Shown here: positions 1 to 6,658 of the stretch, one piece after another
Layout of the letters: each line of letters begins with the position of its first letter
Numbering within the stretch: the first letter of the stretch is position 1
Assembly: GCA_964487555.1 (NCBI GenBank)
Contig: CAZART010000133.1
Span: 1 to 13,394 of the forward strand
Length of the DNA: 13,394 bases
Origin: CAZART01 sp964487555
GTDB taxonomy: Bacteria; Bacteroidota; Rhodothermia; Rhodothermales; VXPQ01
Direction: 5' to 3'
The notes under the pieces: model-generated
The model's database searches: none
Seen by the model: the letters and a program-made list of their open reading frames with translations, nothing else
Told to the model about the DNA's origin: nothing
Translations under genes and position numbers: made by a program

Positions 1-962
1 GCAATACGGCCGTGGTGCGGCTCGAAAAGGCTCCGAATATCGCCGTTTATGCCCCCGACCAAACCTTGCCGTGGGACGACGCCGTCCTGCTCGCCCTCGA
101 GTACGCGGAAGTTTCCTACGAGATGATCTACGACGACGACGTACTTGACGGAAAGCTGTCGGAGTACGATTGGCTCCATCTTCATCACGAAGACTTTACC
201 GGGCAGTACGGTAAGTTCTTGCAGTATCGGAACATGCCCTGGTACATCGAGCAGCAGCGAAGTGCTGAAGAAGCCGCACGGAGACACGGTTTCAAGAAGG
301 TCAGCTCTCTCAAGCTGCAGGTCGCGCAGATCATGAAGGACTATGTCGCTAAGGGCGGATTTCTGTTCGCAATGTGTTCAGGGACCGACACCTTCGATAT
401 TGCGCTGGCCGCACAGGGGACGGACATCGTGCCGGCTGAGTACGACGGCGATCCCGTGGACCCTGACGCGATGTCCAAGCTGGATTTCGCTCAGCCCTTT
501 GCCTTTACGGATTTTCGGCCCATTTTCAATCCATCCGAATACGAGCATTCGGACATCGACACCGGCCCTCCTCCTCCGCAGCTGCGAAATCCCAGCCTCG
601 ATTACTTTACGCTCTTCGAGTTCAGCGCAAAGTGGGACCCCGTACCGACGATGCTGACGCAGAACCACGTCGCAACCATCAAGGGATTCATCGGACAGAC
701 GACGAATTTCCGAAAGGATCTCGTCAAGTCCGGCGTCGTGCTTCTGGCCGAAGCGCCGGGACGAGACGAAGTGAAGTATCTGCACGGCAACCTCGGGCAG
801 GGGACGTTCACGTTTTACGCGGGACACGATCCCGAGGATTATCAGCACTTCGTGGGGGATCCGCCGACGGATCTGAATCTCCATAAGAACTCGCCCGGCT
901 ATCGGCTCATCTTGAACAACATCCTCTTCCCTGCGGCGAAGAAGAAAAAGCAAAAAACGTGA
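1..962 (+). CDS. Conserved Bacteroidota protein often labelled 'asparagine synthetase B' (5' end outside window)
   Basis: The reading frame is open to the left window edge: N-T-A precedes the GTG-GTG at 12-17, so the GTG is probably internal and the true start lies upstream. About 320 residues are present. I recognise the family from memory by the segments WLHLHHEDFTGQYGKF, FLFAMCSGTDTFDIALAA, FSAKWDPVPTMLTQNHV and HDPEDYQH and by the lysine-rich C-terminus ending AAKKKKQKT. Bacteroidota genomes often call it asparagine synthetase B. Nothing here supports that name: the visible part has no PP-loop SGGxDS motif, and the N-terminal nucleophile domain cannot be assessed because the 5' end is missing. 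The GGFLFAMCSG turn (Cys at residue 122 counted from the GTG at 12), followed late by GQGTFTFYAGHDPED, resembles a flavodoxin-like glutamine-amidotransferase or ThuA-type fold; this is inference. The function is unknown. The next gene starts 105 bp downstream on the same strand. Confidence 0.85.
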   Translation, partial: NTAVVRLEKAPNIAVYAPDQTLPWDDAVLLALEYAEVSYEMIYDDDVLDGKLSEYDWLHLHHEDFTGQYGKFLQYRNMPWYIEQQRSAEEAARRHGFKKVSSLKLQVAQIMKDYVAKGGFLFAMCSGTDTFDIALAAQGTDIVPAEYDGDPVDPDAMSKLDFAQPFAFTDFRPIFNPSEYEHSDIDTGPPPPQLRNPSLDYFTLFEFSAKWDPVPTMLTQNHVATIKGFIGQTTNFRKDLVKSGVVLLAEAPGRDEVKYLHGNLGQGTFTFYAGHDPEDYQHFVGDPPTDLNLHKNSPGYRLILNNILFPAAKKKKQKT

Positions 963-1018
963 CGCCGGGCCTGACCGACGTTCAACGTTTTCGGCTTAAG
1001 GTTATGTTGCGCGTGGCC

Positions 1019-1035
1019 CGACGGAGTCCCCGTCG
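1019..1035 (+). other. Short hairpin between the first gene and the thioesterase
   Basis: CGACGG at 1019-1024 and CCGTCG at 1030-1035 form a perfect 6-bp inverted repeat around AGTCC. It lies 57 bp after the first stop codon and 33 bp before the thioesterase start. There is no T-run after it, so a classic intrinsic terminator is not supported. It could be a weak terminator or a 5'-leader hairpin, or occur by chance at this GC content. Confidence 0.3.
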
Positions 1036-1067
1036 TCCGATGAACGCGAACCGCCTGAACGCGACCC

Positions 1068-1619
1068 ATGTCCCGCACCACGTCGACCGTCGCCGAAAAA
1101 ACCGTCGCGAACTCCCGCTGCACGATGACCGAAATCGTGCTGCCCAACGACACGAACGGCCTGGGCAACATGATGGGAGGTCGATTGCTGCACCTGATGG
1201 ATAAGGCCGCCGCCATTTCAACCCAGCGCCACGCCAACAGGGTCTGCGTCACGGCAGCCGTCGACTCCGTGGAGTTTCACTCTCCCATTCGGGAAGGCGA
1301 AATCGTCATCATCGAAAGCCAGGTCAACCGCGCCTTCAATACGTCGATGGAGGTGGAGCTTAACGTCTGGGCGGAAGATCCCCGCGCCCAGACGCGCCGC
1401 AAATGCAACCGGGCGTTCTATACCTTCGTAGCGGTCGACGAGAACATCCAGCCGACGCGCGTACCACCCATCATCCCCGAGACGGATGAAGAAAAAGAGC
1501 GCTACGAGAATGCCTCCAAGCGCCGGGAGCTTCGACTTGTTATGTCCGGCCGAATCGCCCTGAAGGATGCGATAACGCTGCGGAACGACGTGCTGGCGGT
1601 CATCCGCGGCGATCAATAA
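1068..1619 (+). CDS. Acyl-CoA thioesterase, hotdog fold (YciA/BACH type)
   Basis: This 183-residue cytoplasmic enzyme is expected to hydrolyse acyl-CoA to free fatty acid and CoA. The family signature sits near the N-terminus: LPNDTNGLGNMMGGRLLHLMD, with Asn30, Gly37-Gly38 and Asp45 at the positions where YciA and BACH proteins carry the conserved N..G..FGG...MD motif. It is followed by the hotdog strands VCVTAAVDSVEFHSPIREGEIV and NTSMEVELNVWAED. A charged helical tail (PETDEEKERYENASKRRELR) is typical of the single-domain bacterial form. The ATG at 1068 has no Shine-Dalgarno sequence; the residues before the signature (about 20) have normal length for the family. The gene ends 36 bp before the next gene, so the two may share a transcript. 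Substrate chain length cannot be read from the sequence. Confidence 0.9.
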   Translation: MSRTTSTVAEKTVANSRCTMTEIVLPNDTNGLGNMMGGRLLHLMDKAAAISTQRHANRVCVTAAVDSVEFHSPIREGEIVIIESQVNRAFNTSMEVELNVWAEDPRAQTRRKCNRAFYTFVAVDENIQPTRVPPIIPETDEEKERYENASKRRELRLVMSGRIALKDAITLRNDVLAVIRGDQ

Positions 1620-1655
1620 TTTCCTCGACCGCTTCCACCGTCACGACCGCTTTAT

Positions 1656-2132
1656 ATGCTTCGTCATCTCCGTATCTCCAACGCCGTCGCCGGTTTGCTG
1701 ACCGCCGCCTGCCTCTTCCCGGCGGCACCTACATTCGCCCAGGCCCCCGCCGGTGAGGTGGGCGTGGGCGGCCAGATCGGCGATCCCTCCGGCATCACCC
1801 TCAAGGTCTATCAGCGGTCCGGGTTCGCCTATGATTTTCTCGCCGCATGGGACCTCGATCGCTTCTTTTTTCTGAACGCCCACGCGCTCTACGAGCGCCC
1901 CATCCCCGAGTCGCCCCTCCGATATTACCTCGGTCCCGGCGCCGTCCTCGGCTTCCAGGAAGCCCCGGACAACGGCAATGAGATCGTGATCGGCGTGAGC
2001 GGACAGTTCGGCCTCGACTTTTTTGTAGAACAATTCGAAGTGTTTCTTCAGCTGACTCCGCGGCTGAATGTCATCCCCGACACCCACGGGCAGATCGGCG
2101 GCGGTGTCGGACTGCGGTATTACTTCGAGTGA
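1656..2132 (+). CDS. Small secreted outer-membrane beta-barrel-like protein
   Basis: The 158-residue product begins with a classic signal peptide: basic MLRHLR, a hydrophobic core at residues 10-24 and a cleavage region around PTFA-QA (after residue 28 or 30). The mature part (about 128 residues) is made of alternating, aromatic-ended beta-strand-like stretches such as GEVGVGGQIG, FAYDFLAAWDL, FFLNAHALYER, LRYYLGPGAVLGF, EIVIGVSGQFGLDFF, FEVFLQLTPRLNV and GGGVGLRYYFE. The terminal strand with aromatic residues next to the C-terminus is what outer-membrane barrels show. About eight strands fit the length. I do not recognise a named family and cannot assign a cargo or partner. The start has no Shine-Dalgarno sequence. 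The gene is close behind the thioesterase, and 190 bp follow before the next gene. Confidence 0.75.
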   Translation: MLRHLRISNAVAGLLTAACLFPAAPTFAQAPAGEVGVGGQIGDPSGITLKVYQRSGFAYDFLAAWDLDRFFFLNAHALYERPIPESPLRYYLGPGAVLGFQEAPDNGNEIVIGVSGQFGLDFFVEQFEVFLQLTPRLNVIPDTHGQIGGGVGLRYYFE

Positions 2133-2301
2133 AACGACGCTCGCGTGAACTCGAACGTGCCCCGTGACGAGACGGTATGCTTATAACGGTCGATGAAACA
2201 GATTGCCGCCTTTCCGCTATCTTGTGACACACTCAGCCGGAAACGGTCGACGCTGAGGCCTTGAACGGCTCACCGTTGAATTCCCAGACCATCGCCGAGA
2301 G

Positions 2302-2328
2302 TTGTATGCTCAAGAACCTTGTATGCTG
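2302..2328 (+). repeat. Direct repeat TTGTATGCT spanning the SDR start
   Basis: TTGTATGCT occurs at 2302-2310 and again at 2320-2328, an 18-bp period. The ATG I choose as the start of the next gene is inside the second copy. The same reading frame can also begin at the TTG of the first copy, which would add seven residues (M-YAQEPC). Confidence 0.75.
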
Positions 2329-3249
2329 TATAAACGCGTTCTCATAACGGGAGCCAACGGACTGGTCGGACAGGATCTCGTCCAGCTCATGAGCCGATAT
2401 CCGGAATACGACGTCCTGGCCACGGGCCGGGACGCATCTCCGCGTTTCACCGGCCGGTCTTGCGGATACGTTCCCCTTGATATTACGGAGCCGGACGACC
2501 TAGCCCGGCTGTTTCAAGACTTCACGCCTACCGTCGTCGTCAATTGTGCGGCCATGACGCAGGTCGACGACTGTGAGAAGCAGCGGGACGCTTGCTGGGA
2601 AGTGAACGCCCAGGCCGTTGAGCATCTCGCCCGGCAGTGCCATCACATTGGAGCCCATCTCATCCAGGTTTCGACGGACTTCGTCTTCGACGGAGACGAG
2701 GGTCCCTATAGTGAAGACGCCCGACCGAATCCCATCAGCTTCTACGGAAAGTCGAAGCAGGCCTCCGAAAATGCGGCCCGAGGAGCGGGTCTCGACAAAT
2801 GGTCGATCGCGCGCACGGTGCTCGTGTACGGGACCGGCGAAGCGCTCACCCGGTCGAATTTCGTCTTGTGGGTATTGGAAAAACTCTCGAGCGGCGAATC
2901 CATTCACGTGGTCACGGATCAGTACCGCACGCCCACCTATTCACCGGATCTCGCAGCAGGTATCGAGCGCATTGCGCGCTACGGAAAGAGCGGAATATTC
3001 CATCTCTCCGGACGAGAATTCGTGTCCGTCTACAATTTCGCCCGGACCATAGCGAAGGTCTTCGATCTGGACGAGTCGCTCGTTCACCCGACGGACAGTA
3101 CCCGGTTCACCCAACCGGCACCACGGCCTCCGAAGACCGGCTTCATCATCCTGAAAGCGGAGACCGAGCTCGGCTATAAGCCGCGCCGCCTTGAGCATGC
3201 GCTCCGACATCTCGGTGCCCGGCTCGGTCTCCCGGCAACCGCTTCCTAG
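2323..3249 (+). CDS. RmlD-like extended SDR (dTDP-4-dehydrorhamnose reductase family)
   Basis: The 308-residue product is an NAD(P)-dependent extended short-chain reductase. The Rossmann nucleotide-binding turn TGANGLVG is at residues 9-16. Next come the acidic DITEPDD segment, VVNCAAMTQVDDCE, the Ser-Thr-Asp triplet at 117-119 in STDFVFDG, and the catalytic Tyr141-x3-Lys145 in YGKSK. RTVLVYG and DQYRTPTYSPDLA match RmlD proteins, which reduce dTDP-4-keto-6-deoxysugars to make dTDP-L-rhamnose. No rmlA, rmlB, rmlC or other sugar-nucleotide gene is nearby, so the substrate is unproven; many Bacteroidota carry lone homologues like this. I prefer the ATG at 2323 over the upstream TTG at 2302 because family proteins usually start a few residues before the VLITG strand. 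No Shine-Dalgarno sequence precedes either start. The gene is followed by 146 bp and then serS on the same strand. Confidence 0.85.
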   Translation: MLYKRVLITGANGLVGQDLVQLMSRYPEYDVLATGRDASPRFTGRSCGYVPLDITEPDDLARLFQDFTPTVVVNCAAMTQVDDCEKQRDACWEVNAQAVEHLARQCHHIGAHLIQVSTDFVFDGDEGPYSEDARPNPISFYGKSKQASENAARGAGLDKWSIARTVLVYGTGEALTRSNFVLWVLEKLSSGESIHVVTDQYRTPTYSPDLAAGIERIARYGKSGIFHLSGREFVSVYNFARTIAKVFDLDESLVHPTDSTRFTQPAPRPPKTGFIILKAETELGYKPRRLEHALRHLGARLGLPATAS

Positions 3250-3316
3250 CCGCCGCCTCTATTGGCCGTTTGATCCACTCATCCAAAACCGACGGATCCC
3301 GCTTAGCCCCTCTCCC

Positions 3317-3348
3317 CATATAGGTCCCTGCACATATAGGTCCCTGCA
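3317..3348 (+). repeat. Perfect 16-bp tandem duplication upstream of serS
   Basis: CATATAGGTCCCTGCA is present twice back to back (3317-3332 and 3333-3348) without a mismatch, and the CA after it starts a third period. It lies in the 146-bp spacer between the SDR gene and serS, ending 47 bp before the serS start. No known T-box or riboswitch pattern is visible around it. Confidence 0.9.
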
Positions 3349-3395
3349 CAGGCGGCATCCCACTGTGACAGCGGAACACCTATTCCAGCGCTCTC

Positions 3396-4673
3396 ATGAT
3401 CGACATCCAGACACTTCGCGAAGACCCGGAACGCATTCGAGAGGCCATGCGCCGGAAAGGCTACGTCCGGACGGACGTCGTCGATCGTCTCGTGCGTCTG
3501 GATGCCGAGCTACGGGAAGCGGTCACGGAGCTACAGCAAGCCCAGTCCCGTACCAACACGATCTCGGGTGAGATCGGCGGCCTCATGCGTGAGGGAAGGA
3601 ATGACGAGGCGCAGGAACTCATCGCGGAAAGTACGCGCATCAAAGAGCGCATCAAAAACCTCGACGAGAGGATGCGGTCGGTCGAGAAAGAGAGAGATCG
3701 GCTCCTTCTCGAGATCCCCAATCTTCCACACCCTTCGGTTCCGGTGGGATCGACCCCGGACGATAATGAAGTCATTGCCGAGCACGGCGCAAAGCCGTCG
3801 TTCGACTTCGAGCCCCTGCCGCATTGGACGCTAAGCGCTCGACACGACCTCATCGATTTTGAACGCGGCGCAAAGGTTGCCGGAGCAGGATTCCCGTTTT
3901 ATCGAGGCAAAGGCGCTCGCCTGCAGCGAGCACTCATCAACTTTTTTCTGGATCTGGCAACCGTGGAGGGGGGATACACGGAGCTGCAGAGTCCGGTCGT
4001 CGTGAATGCGGACAGCGCTCGTGGAACGGGCCAACTCCCCGACAAGGAGGACCTGATGTACGAAATCGTACGGGACGAGCTGTTTATGATCCCAACGGCC
4101 GAGGTGCCGGTGACGAATTTTTTCCGCGACGAGATCCTCGAGGAGCCGCTGCCCATAAAGTTTGCCGCCTACACGCCGTGCTTCCGGCGTGAGGCAGGAT
4201 CCTACGGTAAAGAGGTACGCGGCCTAAATCGGCTTCATCAATTCGACAAGGTCGAGCTCGTACAATTTGTCGAGCCCACAGAAAGCTACGACGCTCTCGA
4301 GCAGATGCGCGAAGACGCAGAACGACCCCTCAAGAAGCTCGGTCTTTCCTACCGGGTCCTGTTGATGTGCACCGGAGATATGGGTTTTACGCAATCGAAA
4401 AAGTACGATCTTGAGGTCTGGAGTGCCGGTCAGCAGCGGTGGCTCGAGGTCTCGTCGATTTCCAACTTCGAGGCCTTTCAGGCCCGGCGCATGCAGATCC
4501 GCTATCGAAAGGAGGGTGCAAGGAAGCCGTCGCTCGTTCACACGCTGAATGGATCAGGGCTCGCCCTTCCACGTATCGTCGCGGCTCTGCTCGAGCACTA
4601 TCAGCAGGTGAACGGCACCATCGATATTCCCGACGTGCTGCGGCCGTATACGGGCTTCGACGCCCTTTCGTAG
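3396..4673 (+). CDS. serS: Seryl-tRNA synthetase
   Basis: This 425-residue class II aminoacyl-tRNA synthetase charges tRNA-Ser (and tRNA-Sec where present) with serine in the cytoplasm. The N-terminal 110 or so residues form the tRNA-binding antiparallel coiled coil (MIDIQTLREDPERIREAMRR, then long charged heptads), followed by the LEIPNLPHPSVPVG linker. The catalytic domain shows TAEVP at 234-238, motif 2 from Cys262 (CFRREAGSYGKEVRGLNRLH), the serine-pocket stretch EVSSISNFEAFQARRMQIRY, and motif 3 (LNGSGLALPRI) at 384-394. The length is normal and every key motif is intact. The ATG at 3396 starts the canonical MIDI-type N-terminus although no Shine-Dalgarno sequence precedes it. The gene converges with the FAD oxidoreductase, with the heptanucleotide array at 4691-4795 between them. 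Confidence 0.98.
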   Translation: MIDIQTLREDPERIREAMRRKGYVRTDVVDRLVRLDAELREAVTELQQAQSRTNTISGEIGGLMREGRNDEAQELIAESTRIKERIKNLDERMRSVEKERDRLLLEIPNLPHPSVPVGSTPDDNEVIAEHGAKPSFDFEPLPHWTLSARHDLIDFERGAKVAGAGFPFYRGKGARLQRALINFFLDLATVEGGYTELQSPVVVNADSARGTGQLPDKEDLMYEIVRDELFMIPTAEVPVTNFFRDEILEEPLPIKFAAYTPCFRREAGSYGKEVRGLNRLHQFDKVELVQFVEPTESYDALEQMREDAERPLKKLGLSYRVLLMCTGDMGFTQSKKYDLEVWSAGQQRWLEVSSISNFEAFQARRMQIRYRKEGARKPSLVHTLNGSGLALPRIVAALLEHYQQVNGTIDIPDVLRPYTGFDALS

Positions 4674-4690
4674 ATGATTTCGCCGCCCGC

Positions 4691-4795
4691 CGATCCTCGC
4701 TCTTCGCTCCTCGCTCTTCGCTCTTCGATCCTCAATCTTCGTTTTCCGATCCTCGCTCTTCGCTCTTCGATCCTCAATCTTCGATCCTCCCCCTT
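4691..4795 (+). repeat. Heptanucleotide repeat array, 15 units in strict 7-nt register
   Basis: From 4691 to 4795 the sequence divides without remainder into fifteen 7-mers. The commonest are CGATCCT and CGCTCTT, with variants CGCTCCT, CAATCTT, CGTTTTC and CCCCCTT. The top strand is strongly pyrimidine-biased. A 28-nt block of four units (4712-4739) is repeated exactly 42 nt later (4754-4781), so the array also has a higher-order period. It fills most of the 163-bp spacer between the converging serS and FAD-oxidoreductase genes. The translations in all frames (for example RSSILNLRS) are by-products of the repeat, not proteins. The same units recur at 9812-10030. Confidence 0.95.
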
Positions 4796-4836
4796 ATGCG
4801 GCACCGGCTCTCAATGCGCGAAGACCGGAGAACGCA

Positions 4837-6261
4837 TCAAGCCAGCTCACGCAGCGCGGCCTCGGCGGCCCGAAATCCGCACATTCCGTGCACGCCGCCG
4901 CCCGGCGGCGTCGACGCCGAACATAAGTAGACACCCTCGATGGGGGTTCGGTACGGATTCCACGAGAACGTCGGGCGGGAGATCAGCTGATGCAGCGAGG
5001 CCGTTCCACCGTTGATGTCGCCGCCGATCAGGTTCGCATTCATCGCCTCCATATCCGCGGCGTTCATCACGTGGCGCTCTTCAATGCAGTCCCCGAACCC
5101 CGGCGCGAAACGCTCGATCTGGCGTTCAATTTGACGCGTCATGTCGACCGTGGAGCCGAGCGGGACGTGGCAGTATGCCCACAGGGTGTGGCCGCCCTTC
5201 GGCGCTCGGGTGTCGTCGAATCGGCTGTGCTCCGCAAGCAGCATGAACGGCGAATCCGGGAGCTTGCCGTGGGCCACCGCCTTCTCGGAAGCCGCGATTT
5301 CCTCGAGCGTCCCTCCCAGGTGAACGGTCCCCGCCCGTCGGCAGGCCTCGGCCTGCCACGGCACAGGCTCGCTGAGCGCGTAATCCACCTTGAAGACGGC
5401 CGGGCCGTACCGAAACCGCTCGAGCTTGCGCCGATATCGGGGCGCGAGCCAGTCGCCGGCGATCCGGACAAATTGACGCGCCGTAACGTCGAACAGCGTC
5501 AGCCTCGAAGGAGGGAGCTCCTCGATGCGGTCGATTCGGCAACCGGTTTCGATCTCCCCACCGAGGGATAAGAATTTCCTCGCCAGAGCATCCGCGATCG
5601 ATTGTGAGCCTCCCCGCGGCATCGGCCACCCCACGGCGTGTGCGGCGCCGCCCAACACCAGACCGATCGCTGAGGAGGCCGGAGCGTCGAGTGACAGCAG
5701 TGAATGCGCGGCAAGGCCGCCGAACAGCGCCCGGGCCTCCGGCGTGCGAAAATGGCGCTCTGCCAGCATCGCACACGGCTGCAACGCGTGGAAACCGAAC
5801 CGCGCCATCAACATAGGCCGCTTCGGGATGTGCAGAATCGGCTGCAGGATCTCGTCCACAAAGGCGTCGAAGTGGTCGCGGAGCGGACGCATCAAGCGTT
5901 CGTAGGCGCCCCCGTCCGTTCCAAGTGCCGCCGCGGTTTCGGCGAGGGAACGATGCATCACGACCGCGTGGCCTCCGTCGAGAGGATGCGCCAGAGGGTA
6001 ATCCGGATGAATCCATTCCAGCCCGAACGCCTCCAGCCCCAAAGATCGAAAAAAAGGCGATCCCGCGGCCATCGGGTGGATCGCCGAACACACGTCGTTC
6101 AGATACCCCGGGCGAGTCAGCTCCATCGACCGCGTCCCGCCTCCAACCGTATCGTTCGCCTCAATGAGCAAGACAGACATCGCCTCCTGGGCGAGCCGGA
6201 TGGCCGCAGCGAGACCGTTGGGTCCCGCTCCGACGACGATGGCATCGTATCTTCTGGGCAT
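4837..6261 (-). CDS. Phytoene-dehydrogenase-related FAD oxidoreductase (PYROXD2-like)
   Basis: The 474-residue product belongs to the COG1233 flavin amine-oxidase-like group. The FAD-binding Rossmann motif is at the N-terminus (VVGAGPNGLAAAIRLA, then LLIEANDTVGGGTRS). The middle carries AVGWPMPRGGSQSIADALAR and RFRYGPAVFKVDYAL, and the C-terminal FAD-contacting segment is VYLCSASTPPGGGVHGMCG. These segments match PYROXD2-type proteins rather than CrtI carotenoid desaturases. No crt gene is nearby, so carotenoid synthesis is not supported. The substrate is unknown. The length is slightly below or within the family range and the frame is intact. The ATG at 6261 lies inside a small inverted repeat (6256-6268) and has no Shine-Dalgarno sequence. 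It lies downstream of the acyl-CoA dehydrogenase gene on the same strand, but 397 bp separate them, so a shared transcript is doubtful. Confidence 0.88.
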   Translation of the reverse strand: MPRRYDAIVVGAGPNGLAAAIRLAQEAMSVLLIEANDTVGGGTRSMELTRPGYLNDVCSAIHPMAAGSPFFRSLGLEAFGLEWIHPDYPLAHPLDGGHAVVMHRSLAETAAALGTDGGAYERLMRPLRDHFDAFVDEILQPILHIPKRPMLMARFGFHALQPCAMLAERHFRTPEARALFGGLAAHSLLSLDAPASSAIGLVLGGAAHAVGWPMPRGGSQSIADALARKFLSLGGEIETGCRIDRIEELPPSRLTLFDVTARQFVRIAGDWLAPRYRRKLERFRYGPAVFKVDYALSEPVPWQAEACRRAGTVHLGGTLEEIAASEKAVAHGKLPDSPFMLLAEHSRFDDTRAPKGGHTLWAYCHVPLGSTVDMTRQIERQIERFAPGFGDCIEERHVMNAADMEAMNANLIGGDINGGTASLHQLISRPTFSWNPYRTPIEGVYLCSASTPPGGGVHGMCGFRAAEAALRELA

Positions 6262-6268
6262 ATTGCCC
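6256..6268 (-). promoter_or_regulatory. Inverted repeat overlapping the FAD-oxidoreductase start codon
   Basis: On the coding strand GGGCA-ATA-TGCCC forms a perfect 5-bp inverted repeat with a 3-nt loop. The AUG start is split between loop and stem. If it folds in the mRNA it could limit ribosome access. Such a short stem may be chance. Confidence 0.35.
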
Positions 6269-6502
6269 GGGGATGGTGAATTCGTTCGACGACTCGGCGC
6301 AAAATGGATTTCACGCGCGCCTCTCCTCGTCGATATCCCTGGAGTACGTCATGGCGCGGCATCCATGATTCGGCTGGGGCGCGCTTTCCGAAATCGGCGC
6401 CGGCGTCAATAAACGGTGGTTGACGCCCTCATTCCAGCAAACGTACTATTCCGTTCAAAGATACGGTCCGACCCACGAAGGATCGACGACGCCATCTCGG
6501 TG
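6262..6502. other. Non-coding upstream region of the FAD oxidoreductase
   Basis: This is the part of the 397-bp spacer next to the FAD-oxidoreductase start. No frame on either strand gives a convincing protein and I see no clear -35/-10 pair on the minus strand. The only structure noted is the 8-bp inverted repeat at 6402-6427. Together with the repeat array at 6503-6611 and about 47 bp after the acyl-CoA dehydrogenase stop, it makes up the whole spacer. Confidence 0.6.
6402..6427. repeat. Perfect 8-bp inverted repeat GGCGTCAA / TTGACGCC
   Basis: GGCGTCAA (6402-6409) and TTGACGCC (6420-6427) are exact reverse complements around a 10-nt spacer. The element is about 140 bp upstream of the FAD-oxidoreductase start and about 230 bp downstream of the acyl-CoA dehydrogenase stop. 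No T-run follows on the minus strand, so an operator-like site or a non-canonical terminator hairpin are both possible. Confidence 0.5.
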
Positions 6503-6611
6503 CCAGACTTGCGGGACAGAATTCCCAGACTTGCGCGACAGAATTCCCAGACTTGCGGGACGAATGTCGCAGACTTGCGGGAGGAAAAGTCGCAGGCTTG
6601 CGAACGAGATC
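6503..6611. repeat. Degenerate tandem array of five units of about 22 nt
   Basis: Units run 6503-6524, 6525-6546, 6547-6568, 6569-6591 and 6592-6611. The first two are 22 nt and differ at one position. Unit 3 matches for its first 15 bases and then drifts; unit 4 is 23 nt and unit 5 is 20 nt and most diverged. The best-conserved core is CAGACTTGCGGGA. There are no separate spacers, so it is a tandem array and not a CRISPR. It lies between two minus-strand genes, and both strands are read through by long but meaningless frames. Confidence 0.92.
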
Positions 6612-6658
6612 GGTGGAGTACCCTCGCATGCGCATGGAATCGCACGCGAGGTCGCGCC

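Noticed and set aside
4439..5015. Small proteins rich in Arg/Ser/Leu across the heptamer array (both strands)
   Set aside because: A 7-nt repeat cycles through all frames and naturally avoids stops. The peptides are periodic and overlap serS and the FAD oxidoreductase.
5126..6091. Minus-strand open frame of 321 codons overlapping the FAD oxidoreductase
   Set aside because: It is Arg/Gly/Pro-rich and in another frame on the same strand as a gene with intact FAD-binding motifs; a shadow.
4837..6261. Carotenoid phytoene desaturase (CrtI)
   Set aside because: The motifs fit the PYROXD2-like branch and no phytoene synthase or other crt gene is nearby.
6503..6611. CRISPR array
   Set aside because: Units of about 22 nt are contiguous, with no unique spacers between them, they degenerate along the array, and no cas gene is present.
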